From assembly GCF_964355755.1 (NCBI RefSeq), contig NC_092670.1:19405201-19469200 (forward strand): a stretch of 64,000 nucleotides of DNA, given 5' to 3'. This DNA comes from Antedon mediterranea. Lineage: Eukaryota > Echinodermata > Crinoidea > Comatulida > Antedonidae. The position numbers were made by a program, and so were the translations under genes. This document shows positions 11,901 to 23,368 of the stretch, in pieces; the stretch's first letter is position 1, and the number at the start of each line of letters is the position of its first letter. The notes under the pieces are model-generated. The model had not been told where the DNA came from and did not search any database. It saw nothing but the letters and a program-made list of their open reading frames with translations.

Positions 11901-14900
11901 AAATAAATCTGTCGGTTTAGTGTCTGTATCGGCTTTTTGCCTCGTATTTTTTTATATTTTGAAGCCGTCTCGAACTTCCAAAACCACTCTTCCTTCTCAC
12001 GGCCAGTTCTCGCGAACAGATAAATTACATTAGTGTTAATCTCATCCTTTTTGATAAACTCGTAACCTTGTAGATCTTTCGTCGAATCACTGTCAACTTT
12101 ATCCTCTTTATCCTCAACTGGTTTAACATCTGTATTTAAATCAGAATCTTTTTTCTCGAATTTGATACAAATCGGGTATTTCTTGCTCCACGTCCGTTTT
12201 GATACTAATCCATCTGGGAGTAAAAATACGCTGCTTCCACGTAGATCGTAATGACGTTGATGTTCGAATACAGCTTTTGGAAGAGCTTCATCCCACATGG
12301 CTCGTTTTGGAATGTTGACCTTTGGCTGAAGCAAACGCAAAACTGTACCGTCTAGACGTAGAAAAACAGAGTGTGTCTGTTGTATATGGTACGTGTCAGC
12401 GTCATATTCATAGGGTAGCTCATTCATCCATCCCTAACAAAGACAAAATGTTGCACAATTTATTTATTATTTTTGTTGATGTATTTAGGCACATGTGGCC
12501 AAGGAATACTGTACAAATAGCAAATTAGTCTGTACTCGCTATGAGCATAGACCTTAATCATTTACTACTACATTTATGTTGAACAATGCTGTATGGAGGA
12601 TACATTACATCACAAAGTCAAATGCAACCAAAAACAAATTTTAATACTAAAGATTGAAAGCATAGATTAGACCACTTTCTCTAACAACCCTAAACATTAA
12701 ATACAAAAATGTAGCAAAACATTTGTCTTTAATTTGCAGGTGTGCTACAAAATTGGACTTCACAACAAATTAAGTTTGTGTGCTGTTTGTATCTTGATGT
12801 GTAAATGTATGTATGATAAAAAGGCACACCTCATCAATGACATTTTACCAACATATAAAGCATGTGATCGAAATCACACATCTGAAGAGACTAGGCCTGC
12901 TAAAAAACCTTAAATTGTGCCCAGCATAAAAATTATAAAAGTACATTTAAGACCAATAATGCCAAGACTACTAAAATAATATATAATCTCCAAAATTGAG
13001 AACCTGTTAATATATTTTACATAACATTTTAATCAGAACATACTGTCCTGTAAATGTTACAAGTGCTATCCAACAATCATCTTTTAATGTAATGCATTTT
13101 TTTCCATCAACATGTTATTAGTTAATGAACTGATACATTTGCTAAAGCTCGGTCTGCACTACCAAACCTTATGTGACAAACAAATGTGATATATGGACAT
13201 GATGATGTCATATCACTACCATATTTGCGCACATCACACTTTTTAGTCGCGTTTAACGACTTTACAGACTCACTATGTCGGTCGGTTGGTCAGTCGGTCA
13301 ACACTAACTTGAGTATGCGACTGCAGCCATGTATATGGCATTGTTTCACATAAAGTGTAGACAGAGTTTAAGAAAATTTCATAGAATTATCATCATAATT
13401 ATCGTACACACATGTACTGTACTTCATCAGGCTCCTTAATCCAATAGAAACGAGATGAAATTAAAGATCTACATAATGTCATATCAATTTCATTAAGATT
13501 CAATCAGATAGATTCTTAACAGCAGGTAAGTCTGTCTGTCTGTCAACATTACTGATAGATTAATCTGAATTGAGTGTTGAGATAGAAACAAGCCAACTTG
13601 TGTAAAATAAACATTTATATTATTATTATTATACTTAATGTAGTCACATTGTCTGACTGTAATACTGCAGTGATGTATGTTTGTATATTGCTTAGCTTAA
13701 GCTAAACACTTACGAGTAGAGAATTTAAACTTTCACCTTCACTATGCTACTACTGTATGTCATAGAAAAACTAAAATAAATAGACGACCAACATAAGCTA
13801 AAAAGGCATGGAGAGGCCCACTTTATCACTATCAGATGCGTCAATTTCTCCCCAACTCAGTCGTGCACCATATCGCAGCGTGTTAAACAGATCAATGCGA
13901 GAATGTATTTGATTGCCATTAACTATGTGATTCATCATTATATTTCAGGTTATTATTTTTAATTATTAATATTACTAATAATATTTTTTAACAAATTCGG
14001 TGAACAATTTGCCCTGCACTGTTAGAATCACTTTAAGTTCTTCACTACCTGTCTTCTAATATTATGTATGTTTATTTATTAGTATAGTATGCCTATGGTC
14101 CTCATACAGTATAATGTTTTTACTATACAGTTTATAGGTAACTCTATAAAATGTATCGTACAGTAGTTGGACATAAAATATTTAACCTAAAATGCATTAC
14201 AGTTATGCCTTCCACATTAATGATAAGCATTCTATTCCTGTATACACCAATGTAAGTAATACAAATAATAACATCAAATACTTGATTTAAAAGCACCATA
14301 GCATTTAAAGCAAAACTATAAAAAAAACAGATTTTTAAGATACTGTACTTTTTTTAAAGATAGCTATTATTTGCAAACACAAAGCAAATGAATAAACAAA
14401 ATATCAAAATAATATGTTTGTGATCACAATTGCTTTATGACTTCCTAATGTATACAAACCATTACATTATACATACAGTTTTCTATTTGCACTGTCTACC
14501 CTTATAAAAGCACAAATGATAAACAATGAGATATGAATTTGTTCACCTCTTTGTCTGTGTTTCCTTTATGAAGCTATTGAAAGCATTAAAAAAAATGGCG
14601 CACAGATATTAAGACTAGATTTTTTTATTTATAATATATATTTTTAAATTAATTTATTTATATTGGGTGACCTCTTCAGTCAAAGACTGGTCTCCAATGC
14701 CCAGGGATGATCAATGGCTGTGATAGTGACTATGTGCATAACCCCCTACTCGTCTCAAAAGATGTACTAGGTTCTTTAGAGTGTACTAGGTTGTTTAGAG
14801 TGTACTAGATTCTTTAGAGTGTACTAGGTTCTTTAGAGTGTACTAGGTTCTTTAGAGTGTACTAGGTTCTTTAGAGTGTACTAGGTTCTTTAGAGTGTAC

Positions 14901-17900
14901 TAGGTTGTTTAGAGTGTACTAGGTTGTTTAGAGTGTACTAGGTTGTTTAGAGTGTACTAGATTCTTTAGAGTGTACTAGATTCTTTAGAGTGTACTAGGT
15001 TCTTTAGAGTGTACTAGGTTCTTTAGAGTGTACTAGGTTCTTTAGAGTGTACTAGGTTCTTTAGAGTGTACTAGGTTCTTTAGAGTGTACTAGGTTGTTT
15101 AGAGTGTACTAGGTTGTTTAGAGTGTACTAGGTTGTTTAGAGTGTACTAGGTTGTTTAGAGTGTACTAGGTTGTTTAGAGTGTACTAGGTTGTTTAGAGT
15201 GTACTAGGTTGTTTAGAGTGTACTAGGTTGTTTAGAGTGTACTAGGTTGTTTAGAGTGTACTAGGTTGTTTAGAGTGTACTAGGTTGTTTAGAGTGTACA
15301 CTGGATCTACGGTATATAGTCCGTATCCTAGAAGACTAGATTTATTTATTTATTTATATGTTTATAATTATACTGGGCGACCTCTTCAAGTACAGTACTT
15401 CATTTTACACACCCTGTTCTCATTTGATTTTAAAATTGTGGAACCACCACCATGAAAATAACCATGAATAGTTTATCAAGTTATATGATAAAGATGATTG
15501 AAGAAGATGCGAAAGACTGGGAATTAATATTATTCGGTTACATTACAATTATCCCCAAACTTAAGTTTGGTTTATAAATACAATTTGATTCTACATATTA
15601 TCATTGAATTTGCTCGTAATCTACAGTTAAATACTCTATCTTTAACGTTTCATATTCAATAGAAGTAACACACAAACATCGTGATAGTGTATCGCAATTC
15701 ATACTAGTCTGTTTAATATTGATCAGATGTAATAGATTTAATAAAAGCATGGTTAGTTCACGCTATATCATTCACGCTCTGTCTACCAGTTAATTAGCAG
15801 ACAATAACGCCATTGTTTGACTTTCATGCAGCGTAGAGCTGGATAGATCATAGCGAACTTTAAATATACTGTACTGTAGCATTAGATATTCAGTAATTAA
15901 GTTTTTAATATAATAAATACAGGTATTGCAACAATATAACTGAATTGTCAAATTAAAACCTTAGATTTGTACATTTATGTTTGTTTAAGGTGTGATTATG
16001 CATACTGAGGATCTACTATACAATAATTTGGTGAACTTTCACAAGCAAGCACAACTACAGTAATAATTTCCAAGATACAAATTTGTACGTCTTCTCTCTC
16101 CTTTTTTAAAAATGTAAAAACAAAATTAACAGGGAATATTATTATTGAGAGAACGGATAAACTAGCTCTTTGACCTCCGCTTATAACTGTAAAAGTTTAG
16201 ACATGATTTTTTAGATCCAATTTTCATTGTTAAACTCTAAAAAAAACCTTTTACTGCCCATGTGTACCAGGGTCATCTAATATTGGTTTTTAAACGCCAT
16301 GACCTTAATTTTGTTACCCATCAAAAATGATAATTTTAATTTAATCTATTTATTTTATTATCATTTTATCAATAGGACTTTTAAAGATTTATTGCTCAAT
16401 AAATATATAACTGTACAGTATGAAAATTCCAGTGCAAATTGCTAACTATTGTCAATTTGCACTCTTTTTTATTTTGGTTAAAAATAGGCAGGCAAGAATA
16501 TAATATTTTCCACAACATCATTGTTAGGAAAGGAAGGACTTCATATAAAATTTAAGAAAAACAAAAATACACAAAACAACATTTTTAAAAAGGCTATTCA
16601 GTAACCATTCCATAGAAACAATTTCAACAGTAATAATCAACAAATACACTCAAACACAGTGCACACATACAAAAGTATACACTACACACAGGTTGTTGCA
16701 CAACTACAAAAGTGTAGCTTTGCACAACTACAAAAGTGTAGCTTTGTTAATAACAACTGATTAAAGTATGGTTGCACTATGATCTTATTAATATTATCAT
16801 CTATCATTTATGCAATTGAAATTTTAATATTAGAATGAGGTTAAATGAGGTGAATAGAATATCCAGCACATTTTTTGATCAACAAACTAAACAGTTTTTG
16901 TAATCATACTGTGTAGTGTATGTACTATTATTTCATTTAAATTTAAGGTGGATTTCCACTAGATGAATTTATTCGCGTGAATCAAAAGTGTTGACTTATG
17001 CGCATGTGTATTAACAATTTCATCTAATTTTTGTGACGTCAGAAAATGCGCAACCAATCAGAACTCAAGAATGTTTGATTCGCACGAATGTATTCGCTAA
17101 ATGGAAAACAGGCTTTAGATTTTTTGGCACACAGCCAAGGACTGGCAAGTGAAACCTGAATCTGAAAACAACTAAATAAACAAGGTTTTATTGCGAGAAA
17201 TACTGACATCTGACAGGATTTGAACACAGAACCCACATGGATCAGTGCAGCATCTAAACCACCATGCAACAACTATAATTTATTTACTGTCCATATCACC
17301 AATTGCCAATCTTCTTACAATAAAAACAAATATATTCAATAAATTATCCTGAAATGATGACTCATCTTTGTTGTTGGCATGAACTTTGTAACCAAATAGA
17401 GCATCAATATGTAACTTGTTAATTAGTAAGTTAACAATCTAAAGCTCACTACACTATTTGTTACAAAATTTGATGTGATGATGTCATATCACTACCAAAT
17501 TTAAGCATATCACTACCATACTGTATTTGGCCACATCACACTTTTTTTGTCAAACTTGTTTGATAGTGTAGATAGAGCTTAACAATGCTAAATTTAGAGA
17601 TTAGTGAACTACAGTATTTGTTCTTTTCTTACTATCCAATCAAGTAACATCCTGTTTTAAAACATAAACAAATATTCTGCAGTAAAATATTAACTTTTAT
17701 ACATGTTTACCGAGTGTAATGATCAGCTTTAATGTATGCACATACATGTCAAGTTACTGACCTGGCTTGAGATTTCTCAATTATGAGCCTGCCCCAACCT
17801 TTACAAATCATTTTTAGGACAAAATTTTGACGAAAAATCAAAGGCCACAACTTGATTTTTACATTGCTGTGACCTAACACATTTAAAACAGTAGCATTAT

Positions 17901-19169
17901 TTATATAGAAACTTTTTGCAACATTTGCATCATTATCATCCAACATAATATGAAAAAATCATGACATGAATTTCAAAATGATGTCAAGAATATGATACTG
18001 ATAGAAAGTTAAGGAATAAACATAAAAAAACAACCTACCTGATGGAAGATTTTCTCTTGTTCTTTTGCTCGTGCCTTTGGAGCCGACATCTTTTCTCCAG
18101 GAATGATCAATGGTGTTTGAATATCAGGACATTCCGGTGACTCTCTGACAGTGTCTGGTAACGACACCCATATTGCAAAGAGAAGACAAAAGAAGGATAC
18201 AACCATTCCGGTGATCACACCCACCAGATAAGATGGCAATGGGAATATAAAGTAACAGAAGAATATTACGGACATTAGAGTAAGTCTGTATTTTGGGATT
18301 ACCCTTTCCTTTCTTGCCACACTAAACGTTGCCACATACTCCTCATTGGTTAATGGTCTACCATCAGGACTCTCCACATCAGAAAGGATGTCTTTTTCTA
18401 ATTCTGAAAAACTGTCTTCACTAGGCGTCTTTGGTGGTGAATCTTTGGTTCTTTTAATTATTTTTTTCAGATCTTTTGACTTGTCACTTTCATCAGACTT
18501 CTCTAATAATCCTGAAAGAGAAAGTGGGATGGCACCTTCTGGACGTCGAGGTTCATCTGGAACCTCAGAAGGTGTAGGAACATTGTAGTAGAATGGATCA
18601 ACGTTAAGATCACCAGAGTCAGTCTCTTTTGGGTAAAGAGCAGCTTCCAATCGAGCTTGTCTTTCCTCTTTTTTTGCTTCCTCTTTTTTCGCTGCATCCC
18701 TTTTTCTCTGGTCATCTTGAAGCTTGTCTACAAATGTCAATGGGTCAGAAATGGCTTCTTTTGATTCCGAAGGAATTGAAAAATTATTAACATCATCAAC
18801 AACAATGACCTCATTTGTGACTTTAATAATTCCGGTATCAACTTTCTTTGTTTCTTTTATTCTTTGCTTCCTTTCTGCATCTCTTTTTTTAATTCTTGCA
18901 GAATCAAAGATATCTGAATCTAATCTATCATTCTTTTCTGTTTTCTTGAAGGCTCCTAAAGGATCATCAATTACTTCTTTTATAGAATCTTTAGTTGGAC
19001 TTCCTGATTCTGTTGTTTTATTGTTTGTTAGCTCATCTTCACTGTCTGCATCTTTGAGCGAACGGAATGAAAAGCTTGGTCCATTCTGTTGAGATTTCTT
19101 TGATTGTTTTTTCAATTTTGATGACGTGGGAGCTGGAGGACGAGGTGGTTTTACTTTCTTCTCACTCAT
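5922..19169 (-). CDS. TEX2: TEX2, ER lipid-transfer protein with PH and SMP domains
   Basis: Nine coding exons, minus strand: 19169-18039, 12433-11543, 11368-11112, 10228-10190, 9594-9547, 7625-7509, 6847-6644, 6291-6171, 5999-5922. All junctions keep phase, giving about 961 residues (human about 1127). Order: charged, low-complexity cytosolic N-terminus; a hydrophobic hairpin at about 298-337 (two membrane segments separated by PLPSY); a PH-like domain starting near GWMNELPYEYD (378); an SMP-LTD domain from about 640 (WVNALLGRFFWDFLREEY) running through VDLDIAYSGSCCMTLETK and LNIPPPPTNRLWYGFR to the end VLPNMDDLVIPIM, split by an acidic linker made of three small exons. These signatures are specific to TEX2, which sits in the ER and moves lipids at membrane contacts (family knowledge). 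The ATG chosen is the first after a good splice acceptor at about 19185; an upstream noncoding exon probably ends at 19616. Confidence 0.95.
6943..7076. mobile_element. AGCTCTGTCTACAC MITE family, copy 1
   Basis: In TEX2 intron 6. Ends TAAGCTCTGTGTACAC and GTGTAGACAGAGCCTA. Inside are the family words GTGATGTGC, ATGGTAGTGATATGCCCA and ATATGGGCACATCAC. No ORF. Confidence 0.8.
7291..7482. mobile_element. MITE-like element with AGGCCAATTTACAC ends
   Basis: In TEX2 intron 6, next to copy 1 of the AGCTCTGTC family. The left end AGGCCAATTTACACCTGGAC matches the reverse complement of the right end, AGGCCAATTTACACATACGA, and the inverted match continues with AGTGATAATG versus AGTGGTAATG. About 190 bp and noncoding. 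Confidence 0.7.
8641..8747. mobile_element. AGCTCTGTCTACAC MITE family, copy 2 (left end damaged)
   Basis: In TEX2 intron 5. The right terminus is intact (ATAGTGTAGACAGAGCTTA) and the interior holds ATATGGGCACATCAC. The left part starts within the inner arm (AACTAGTTTGACC), so the outermost left end is lost or rearranged. Confidence 0.7.
8908..9125. repeat. Diverged tandem triplication, unit about 85 bp
   Basis: Three successive copies of a segment beginning ATGAAATGTATTGCGAC or a variant, then TTAACGCTATT, TATGGAATGCAACAAC and a linker with ATATGATCCATA. The copies differ by substitutions and small indels. Intronic in TEX2 with no coding sign. Confidence 0.7.
10633..10782. mobile_element. 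AGCTCTGTCTACAC MITE family, copy 3
   Basis: In the TEX2 intron between 10228 and 11112. A near-complete palindrome: CTACACTATCAAACTTTATG at the left, ATATGGACATGATGATATCA in the middle, and TTTTGATAGTGTAGATAGAG at the right. Confidence 0.85.
13143..13371. mobile_element. AGCTCTGTCTACAC MITE family, copy 4, with internal insertion
   Basis: In TEX2 intron 1 (12434-18038). The left arm and centre are typical. After CACATCACACTTTTT the right arm is interrupted by about 90 bp beginning AGTCGCGTTTAACGAC that includes GTCGGTCGGTTGGTCAGTCG, then resumes at CATAAAGTGTAGACAGAG. It is longer than the other copies by about that amount. Confidence 0.7.
14763..15299. repeat. Minisatellite, 19-bp unit x 28
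   Basis: Twenty-eight uninterrupted copies of GTACTAGGTTCTTTAGAGT with two variable positions (ggttC, ggttG, gattC types). Variant types run in blocks (C, G, aC, 4C, 3G, 2aC, 5C, 11G), which suggests growth by block duplication. Located in TEX2 intron 1. The flanks at about 14608-14690 and 15331-15395 also resemble each other (AGACTAGATTT ... TGGGTGACCTCTTCA), so the array sits inside a longer direct repeat. It has no spacers and is not a CRISPR. Confidence 0.95.
16944..17116. mobile_element. MITE-like element containing TTCGCGTGAATCAAA
   Basis: In TEX2 intron 1. The left end AAGGTGGATTTCCACTAG and the reverse complement of the right end, AAGCCTGTTTTCCATTTAG, align with each other. The next words also match: GAATTTATTCGCGTGAATCA against GAATACATTCGTGCGAATCA. 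About 170 bp and noncoding. Confidence 0.65.
17440..17582. mobile_element. AGCTCTGTCTACAC MITE family, copy 5
   Basis: In TEX2 intron 1. The right arm is typical (GTCAAACTTGTTTGATAGTG then TAGATAGAGCTTA). The left arm is degraded (TAAAGCTCACTACACTATTT). The middle holds two of the CATATCACTACC words. Confidence 0.8.
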
Positions 19170-19616
19170 TGTTACTTCATCTATAAAAAAGCTAAGACAA
19201 TGCAAAAATAATTATAAGAATTTAAATATTAAAATATATTCCTCTTGAAAAATGTTTTGATTTAATAAAAATATTTTTTAAATTGTGGTTCATTTGTCTC
19301 ACATATTACTACAGAGTAGGCCTACATTACTATGCCTATGCTAGGGCCTAGCCTAAGTAAGCATTCTAATAAAGACTATCCTAGAGGAGGAGTTTTAATC
19401 TATGAGTAGGACTAGCCTTTTTCTAGACAGCTTGCCAATGCTAGGCCCAGAGTTACCTCCAATGGCAAAGGTAGGCCTAACACTACGGGACTTTACTAAT
19501 AACCAAACAAGTAGAGTAAGGCCTACGTACGGCCTAGCATACCTCTAGTCTCTTATATGCCTATGGAATTATGTAATTAAAAATATACACACACTTTAAA
19601 TAACGTAAAACTTACT

Positions 19617-19886
19617 TCCATAGGAAAAAATATTAATGAATTGAAACACGCATAAATCAACATACATTTTCCAGGTTTGCTGTCTTTCTTTCTTTTTCTG
19701 CAAAAAAAGTATCAAACGAAATTTATAGCACGACACCAACGTTCGTAAAAGTTGTTATTGGCGCAGTGCGCCACCAACGTACATTAAAAAATACACAACG
19801 CGCGAGACGAGGCTAATTTGGTGATATTAATTTCTCTCTTGCTAAATTTTACCACAATTTCATGATAAAATTAAATTCAGGTTAAC
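19617..19886. promoter_or_regulatory. Probable bidirectional promoter of TEX2 and POLDIP3
   Basis: The POLDIP3 start codon (19887, plus) and a likely TEX2 noncoding first exon (ending at a donor GTAAG at 19615-19611, minus) are under 300 bp apart and point away from each other. The stretch 19740-19820 is richer in CpG than its surroundings (GCGCAGTGCGCC, CAACGCGCGAGACGAGG), as expected of a housekeeping promoter. I see no convincing TATA box. The promoter role is inferred from layout. Confidence 0.55.
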
Positions 19887-22800
19887 ATGGATCGGTCTTT
19901 AGATGACATTATAAAGTCTAAGCGTTCTTTTGGCCAAAAGAAACAGAATTTTGGTGGTCGAGGGAGGTGAGAATTACGACGTTAAGTCTAGAGACTAGGC
20001 CTACCTAGAGGCCTAGACTAGTACGTAGGCCCCTATCTAGCCGTAGTAGGGATTGATCCCTAATCATCTCGGATAGTAGGCTACTAGGTTAGGCCTACTA
20101 GAATACTAGCCTACTGTTGTTGTTGTTGTAAACTCTTCTTGATGAGTTGACGAGTATGGACTATGAGTATAATCAATAATATTGTTTTTACATGTATGTA
20201 GAGGGAAAACAAGAGGAGGTCAGCGTGGAGGAATTCATCAGGGTGGATTTCAACGAGGCAGTTCCAAAAGAGGAGGTTTCAATCGAGGATTCGCTCGTGG
20301 TAGAGGAGGCAATGCCAAAACAAACGTTGGTCGTGGTGGAATAAAAAAAGGTGTTGGTAGGGGCCAAAATACTGGACGTTTACATTTTGCGATATCTCAA
20401 GCAGTACCTATGAACATTACAGATGCAAGAGATAAGCTAAACTTAAAAGCAAGACAAACAGATGCCAGGGTAAAACTAATTAAGAAAGCGCATTCAGTTG
20501 ATGCCAGGCAAAAACTACAAGCAAAACGGCAACAAAGTCTTGAGAATTCTGTAACCCCAACAACTACTGAACAACCAATCGCTATTAATACGTCAAAGGT
20601 AGGTTACTGCGTTAAAGACTCATGTTTGTACATTTATAAGACCTGGTTAAATAACTACTCCCTTTGCATTTTAAAATATTAACACCATCTTAACTTTTAG
20701 ATTACAAAGCCACTTTTAAATTAATACTAAACATTTTTTAAAGGTTTGCATGGTGAAATAAATATTTTGATGTAATTCTAGTGCTTGCAGTACACTACAT
20801 GTATATAGTTCAGAAAAGAACTACTGTATTGATTGAAACGTTTTTCAACAGCTTTTTTCAGAATCATATACACATGGTGTACCACAAACTTTACATCAAC
20901 ATTTATCCACCTTACATTGAGCGTATTAATATACAGTTCTATTTTCATGAATACTAATATCTTAAATATTTAGATGCTCGTTCCTTCAGTAACAATTTCA
21001 AATCCACTGGCACGGAAGCGGAAATCAGCAGAAGGAGTTTTCCAGACTAAATCTGGCAGTCTACAGGTTACCAGGAGGCAGCAAATAACGTCACCAAAAG
21101 CCCAACAATTAACGGGGAAACAGAAATTAGACGTCGGCAAAATGGTGATAACAACATCAAATGATAGTGTCAGTAGTAGGGTGCGTAATCATTTGACAAA
21201 CTATTTTTATGAAGAAGAGAGAATACCTAGTGATCCGTGAGAAAGATATAAATATTTTCGTTGTATTGAAAAAAAAAGGCCTTCCTATTTGGTTTCAGAT
21301 GCCTGTTGGCTCATTGAAGTCTGCAAGTAGTATGAGAAGTGCACAGTATGATGAAGAGTTTGCACCATCAACTATTAAGATCAGAAAGACAGTGCAAGCA
21401 CCACCTCCAGTTGTAAGGCAACCTGCAACACAGGTCTGTATAACCATCTCACACTGAAGTCCCACTTGCCCATCTAAAGCCTTGAATTTGTGAATGTTTC
21501 TAGAGATTGAAAAAAAAAACCGATAACCACAAATTGTATATTGATACACACTGCAATGCAGCATTGTCGGCCTAGTATACTGTTTCTGTCACCAGTTGAC
21601 AAAATTGTGAAGTGTGATTTGTCCAAATATAGTAATGATATGCCCAAACATGGTAGTGATATGACATCATCATGTTCATTATAGGCACATCACATTTTGT
21701 TGTCGCATAAATTTTGATGGTGTAGACAAGGCTTTATGTTAACATTACGCTTGTGTTCTCTTTTAGCGTCTAAGCCCACTAGGTACCAGAGTATATGTTA
21801 CAAAGTTGCATTACAGTGTTACAGAAGAGGACATTAAGGTGAGAGAGGAAAACTATTTAGAGCTTTAGAGAATCCTAACTTTAAGTGCTTTAAAAGGAGG
21901 ACAGTTTCCAATTGTAGTTTAAAACCATTCAAGTAAAATTCATTTGATAACCCATGAGTATAGATGCATACAATTAGCAAAATTGTATGACAAACTCACT
22001 CACATCCCTCTCTTATAACATAAATTTCTGAAGTTGATAATCGGTGTTTAAATTCCTGTACAATTCATTTGATACCCATATATGTTTACCCAATAGAAAA
22101 TAATTGTGTAACAAACAACTCGCATCCCTCTCATAAAACATAAATTTTCTGATTTGGAAATAAGTCTGGACATTCATGGGCAATCCTGCATCTCTGTATC
22201 TGTCTTTTTAAACTTAAATTGTATATATTATATCTTGTATCATAAACTGTGCATGTTTTTTTAATGAGATGATAAATCAAATGATAATGGGTCGTTTTTC
22301 ACATTTAGGAACTTTTCGGTGCAATTGGTCCTCTTCGCAAGGCTAGATTCGTAAAGCAAGGTGTAGCAGAGGTTGTTTATATTGACCGTGAAAATGCCTT
22401 GGAAGCCATTAACATCTACAATAATAGGGAATTAGATGGAATCCCAATGCAGTGTAAATTAGACTCCTCTACAGTTCCTGAATCATCATCTTCAGCAGCA
22501 GGCGTTGATGCAAAACCTAGTAGACCAATCAGTGATCGTTTCAAGTGAGTCTCTTAATGTTTTTAAGGAAGTACAATGGTAAAATCTAATGAGAATGTGA
22601 TTCTTGTAAATAGATTTGAAACTAGGGTGTTGCTCCCATTTAAGCCTTTTCTTCTGAAAAGTGCATACATATTCTGAAAAATTGCACACAATCAGGGATG
22701 CTGTTCGTATCATTCACACACCAAATTTAAGTGTAAATGGCACAAAAGGCATTTTAGGAGTGTGTTAGATGAGTGATCGCACGCCCACACCTAAAAAAAC

Positions 22801-22991
22801 AAGGCCTTTTACTAACCTTCGCTTACAATCATTTTTCCAGATATACAAGAACTCAAAGTGCTGGTATAGAATCCAGTGGAACGATGAGATCTGATGACTT
22901 AGAAGCCAACTTAATCCATAAAGCACTATTCAAATCACCTGCCAGCCAAAACGAACCTACAAAACCAGTTGTATTCACTGTGAAAATTTAA
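19887..22991 (+). CDS. POLDIP3: POLDIP3 / SKAR, RRM mRNA-export adaptor
   Basis: Seven exons: 19887-19966, 20202-20598, 20974-21180, 21299-21433, 21767-21838, 22309-22544, 22841-22991, all in phase, giving 425 residues (human 421). The N-terminus MDRSLDDIIKSKR is a UAP56-binding-type motif. Next comes an RGG-rich stretch (about 27-85), then repeats of the DARxKL type (DARDKL, DARVKL, DARQKL), which are a POLDIP3 hallmark. One RRM follows at about 279-350 (RVYVTKLHYSVTEEDIKELF ... AEVVYI), and the C-terminus ends KPVVFTVKI. The human protein binds DNA polymerase delta p50, S6K1, the exon junction complex and TREX components (family knowledge). Start is the first ATG, shortly after a CpG-rich segment and in frame with the motif. 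Confidence 0.93.
21594..21735. mobile_element. AGCTCTGTCTACAC MITE family, copy 6
   Basis: In POLDIP3 intron 4. The right end GATGGTGTAGACAAGGCTTTA and interior ATGGTAGTGATATGACATCA are clear. The left end begins at TTGACAAAATTGTGAAGTGT, so the outer left terminus is missing. Confidence 0.75.
22743..22806. mobile_element. Fragment of the AGGCCTTGTCTTTT element
   Basis: In POLDIP3 intron 6. AAAAGGCATTTTAGGAGTG and TGTTAGATGAG match, in reverse complement, the CTAACACACTCCTAAA interior of the element at 5021-5175. It ends ACAAGGCCTTTT. A partial, diverged copy. Confidence 0.45.
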
Positions 22992-23174
22992 GATATTTGT
23001 TTATAATGTTTAAAAAAGCAGTTGAGAAAAGCCAGTATTAACTCAACACACTGATAGTAGGATCATGACAGACTTTAACTAGAAGCATGATGGCAAATAA
23101 GGTTAAAGGTTATGTCTTCAGATGTGAATACAATGTACATACAACAGGGATTTGAGGGTGACATGCCATGTATA

Positions 23175-23180
23175 AATAAA
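23175..23180 (+). terminator. POLDIP3 candidate poly(A) signal
   Basis: AATAAA 184 bases after the POLDIP3 stop codon and directly before the inverted-repeat element at 23193. Other AATAAA words lie further on, so this is the nearest candidate and not proven. Confidence 0.5.
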
Positions 23181-23192
23181 AAGCATTTAGAG

Positions 23193-23368
23193 TAAAGGAC
23201 AACTCAGACTGCGTTGTCTGACAAATAACCTCGTCGGGAGAAAATCAAACATTTTTAATGTTCTCCCGACGACCTAAAAACTACGCCTGATGCTATCTCA
23301 AGATTTCTTGTCGGGATTCAACTCAGATAACTCCGACGAGTCAAGGCAATCAGGCTGAGTTGGCTTTA
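23193..23368. mobile_element. MITE-like element with TAAAGGACAACTCAG ends
   Basis: The left end TAAAGGACAACTCAGACTG pairs with the reverse complement of the right end, TAAAGCCAACTCAGCCTG. Inside are two inverted GTCGGGAGAA / TTCTCCCGAC words forming a strong hairpin at about 23235-23270. It sits immediately downstream of the POLDIP3 poly(A) candidate. Confidence 0.6.

Noticed and set aside
14763-15299. Repeat array resembling a CRISPR
   Set aside because: Head-to-tail 19-bp units without spacers in an intron of an animal gene; it is a minisatellite.
18724-19092. 122-codon plus-strand ORF
   Set aside because: Antisense shadow of the first coding exon of TEX2.
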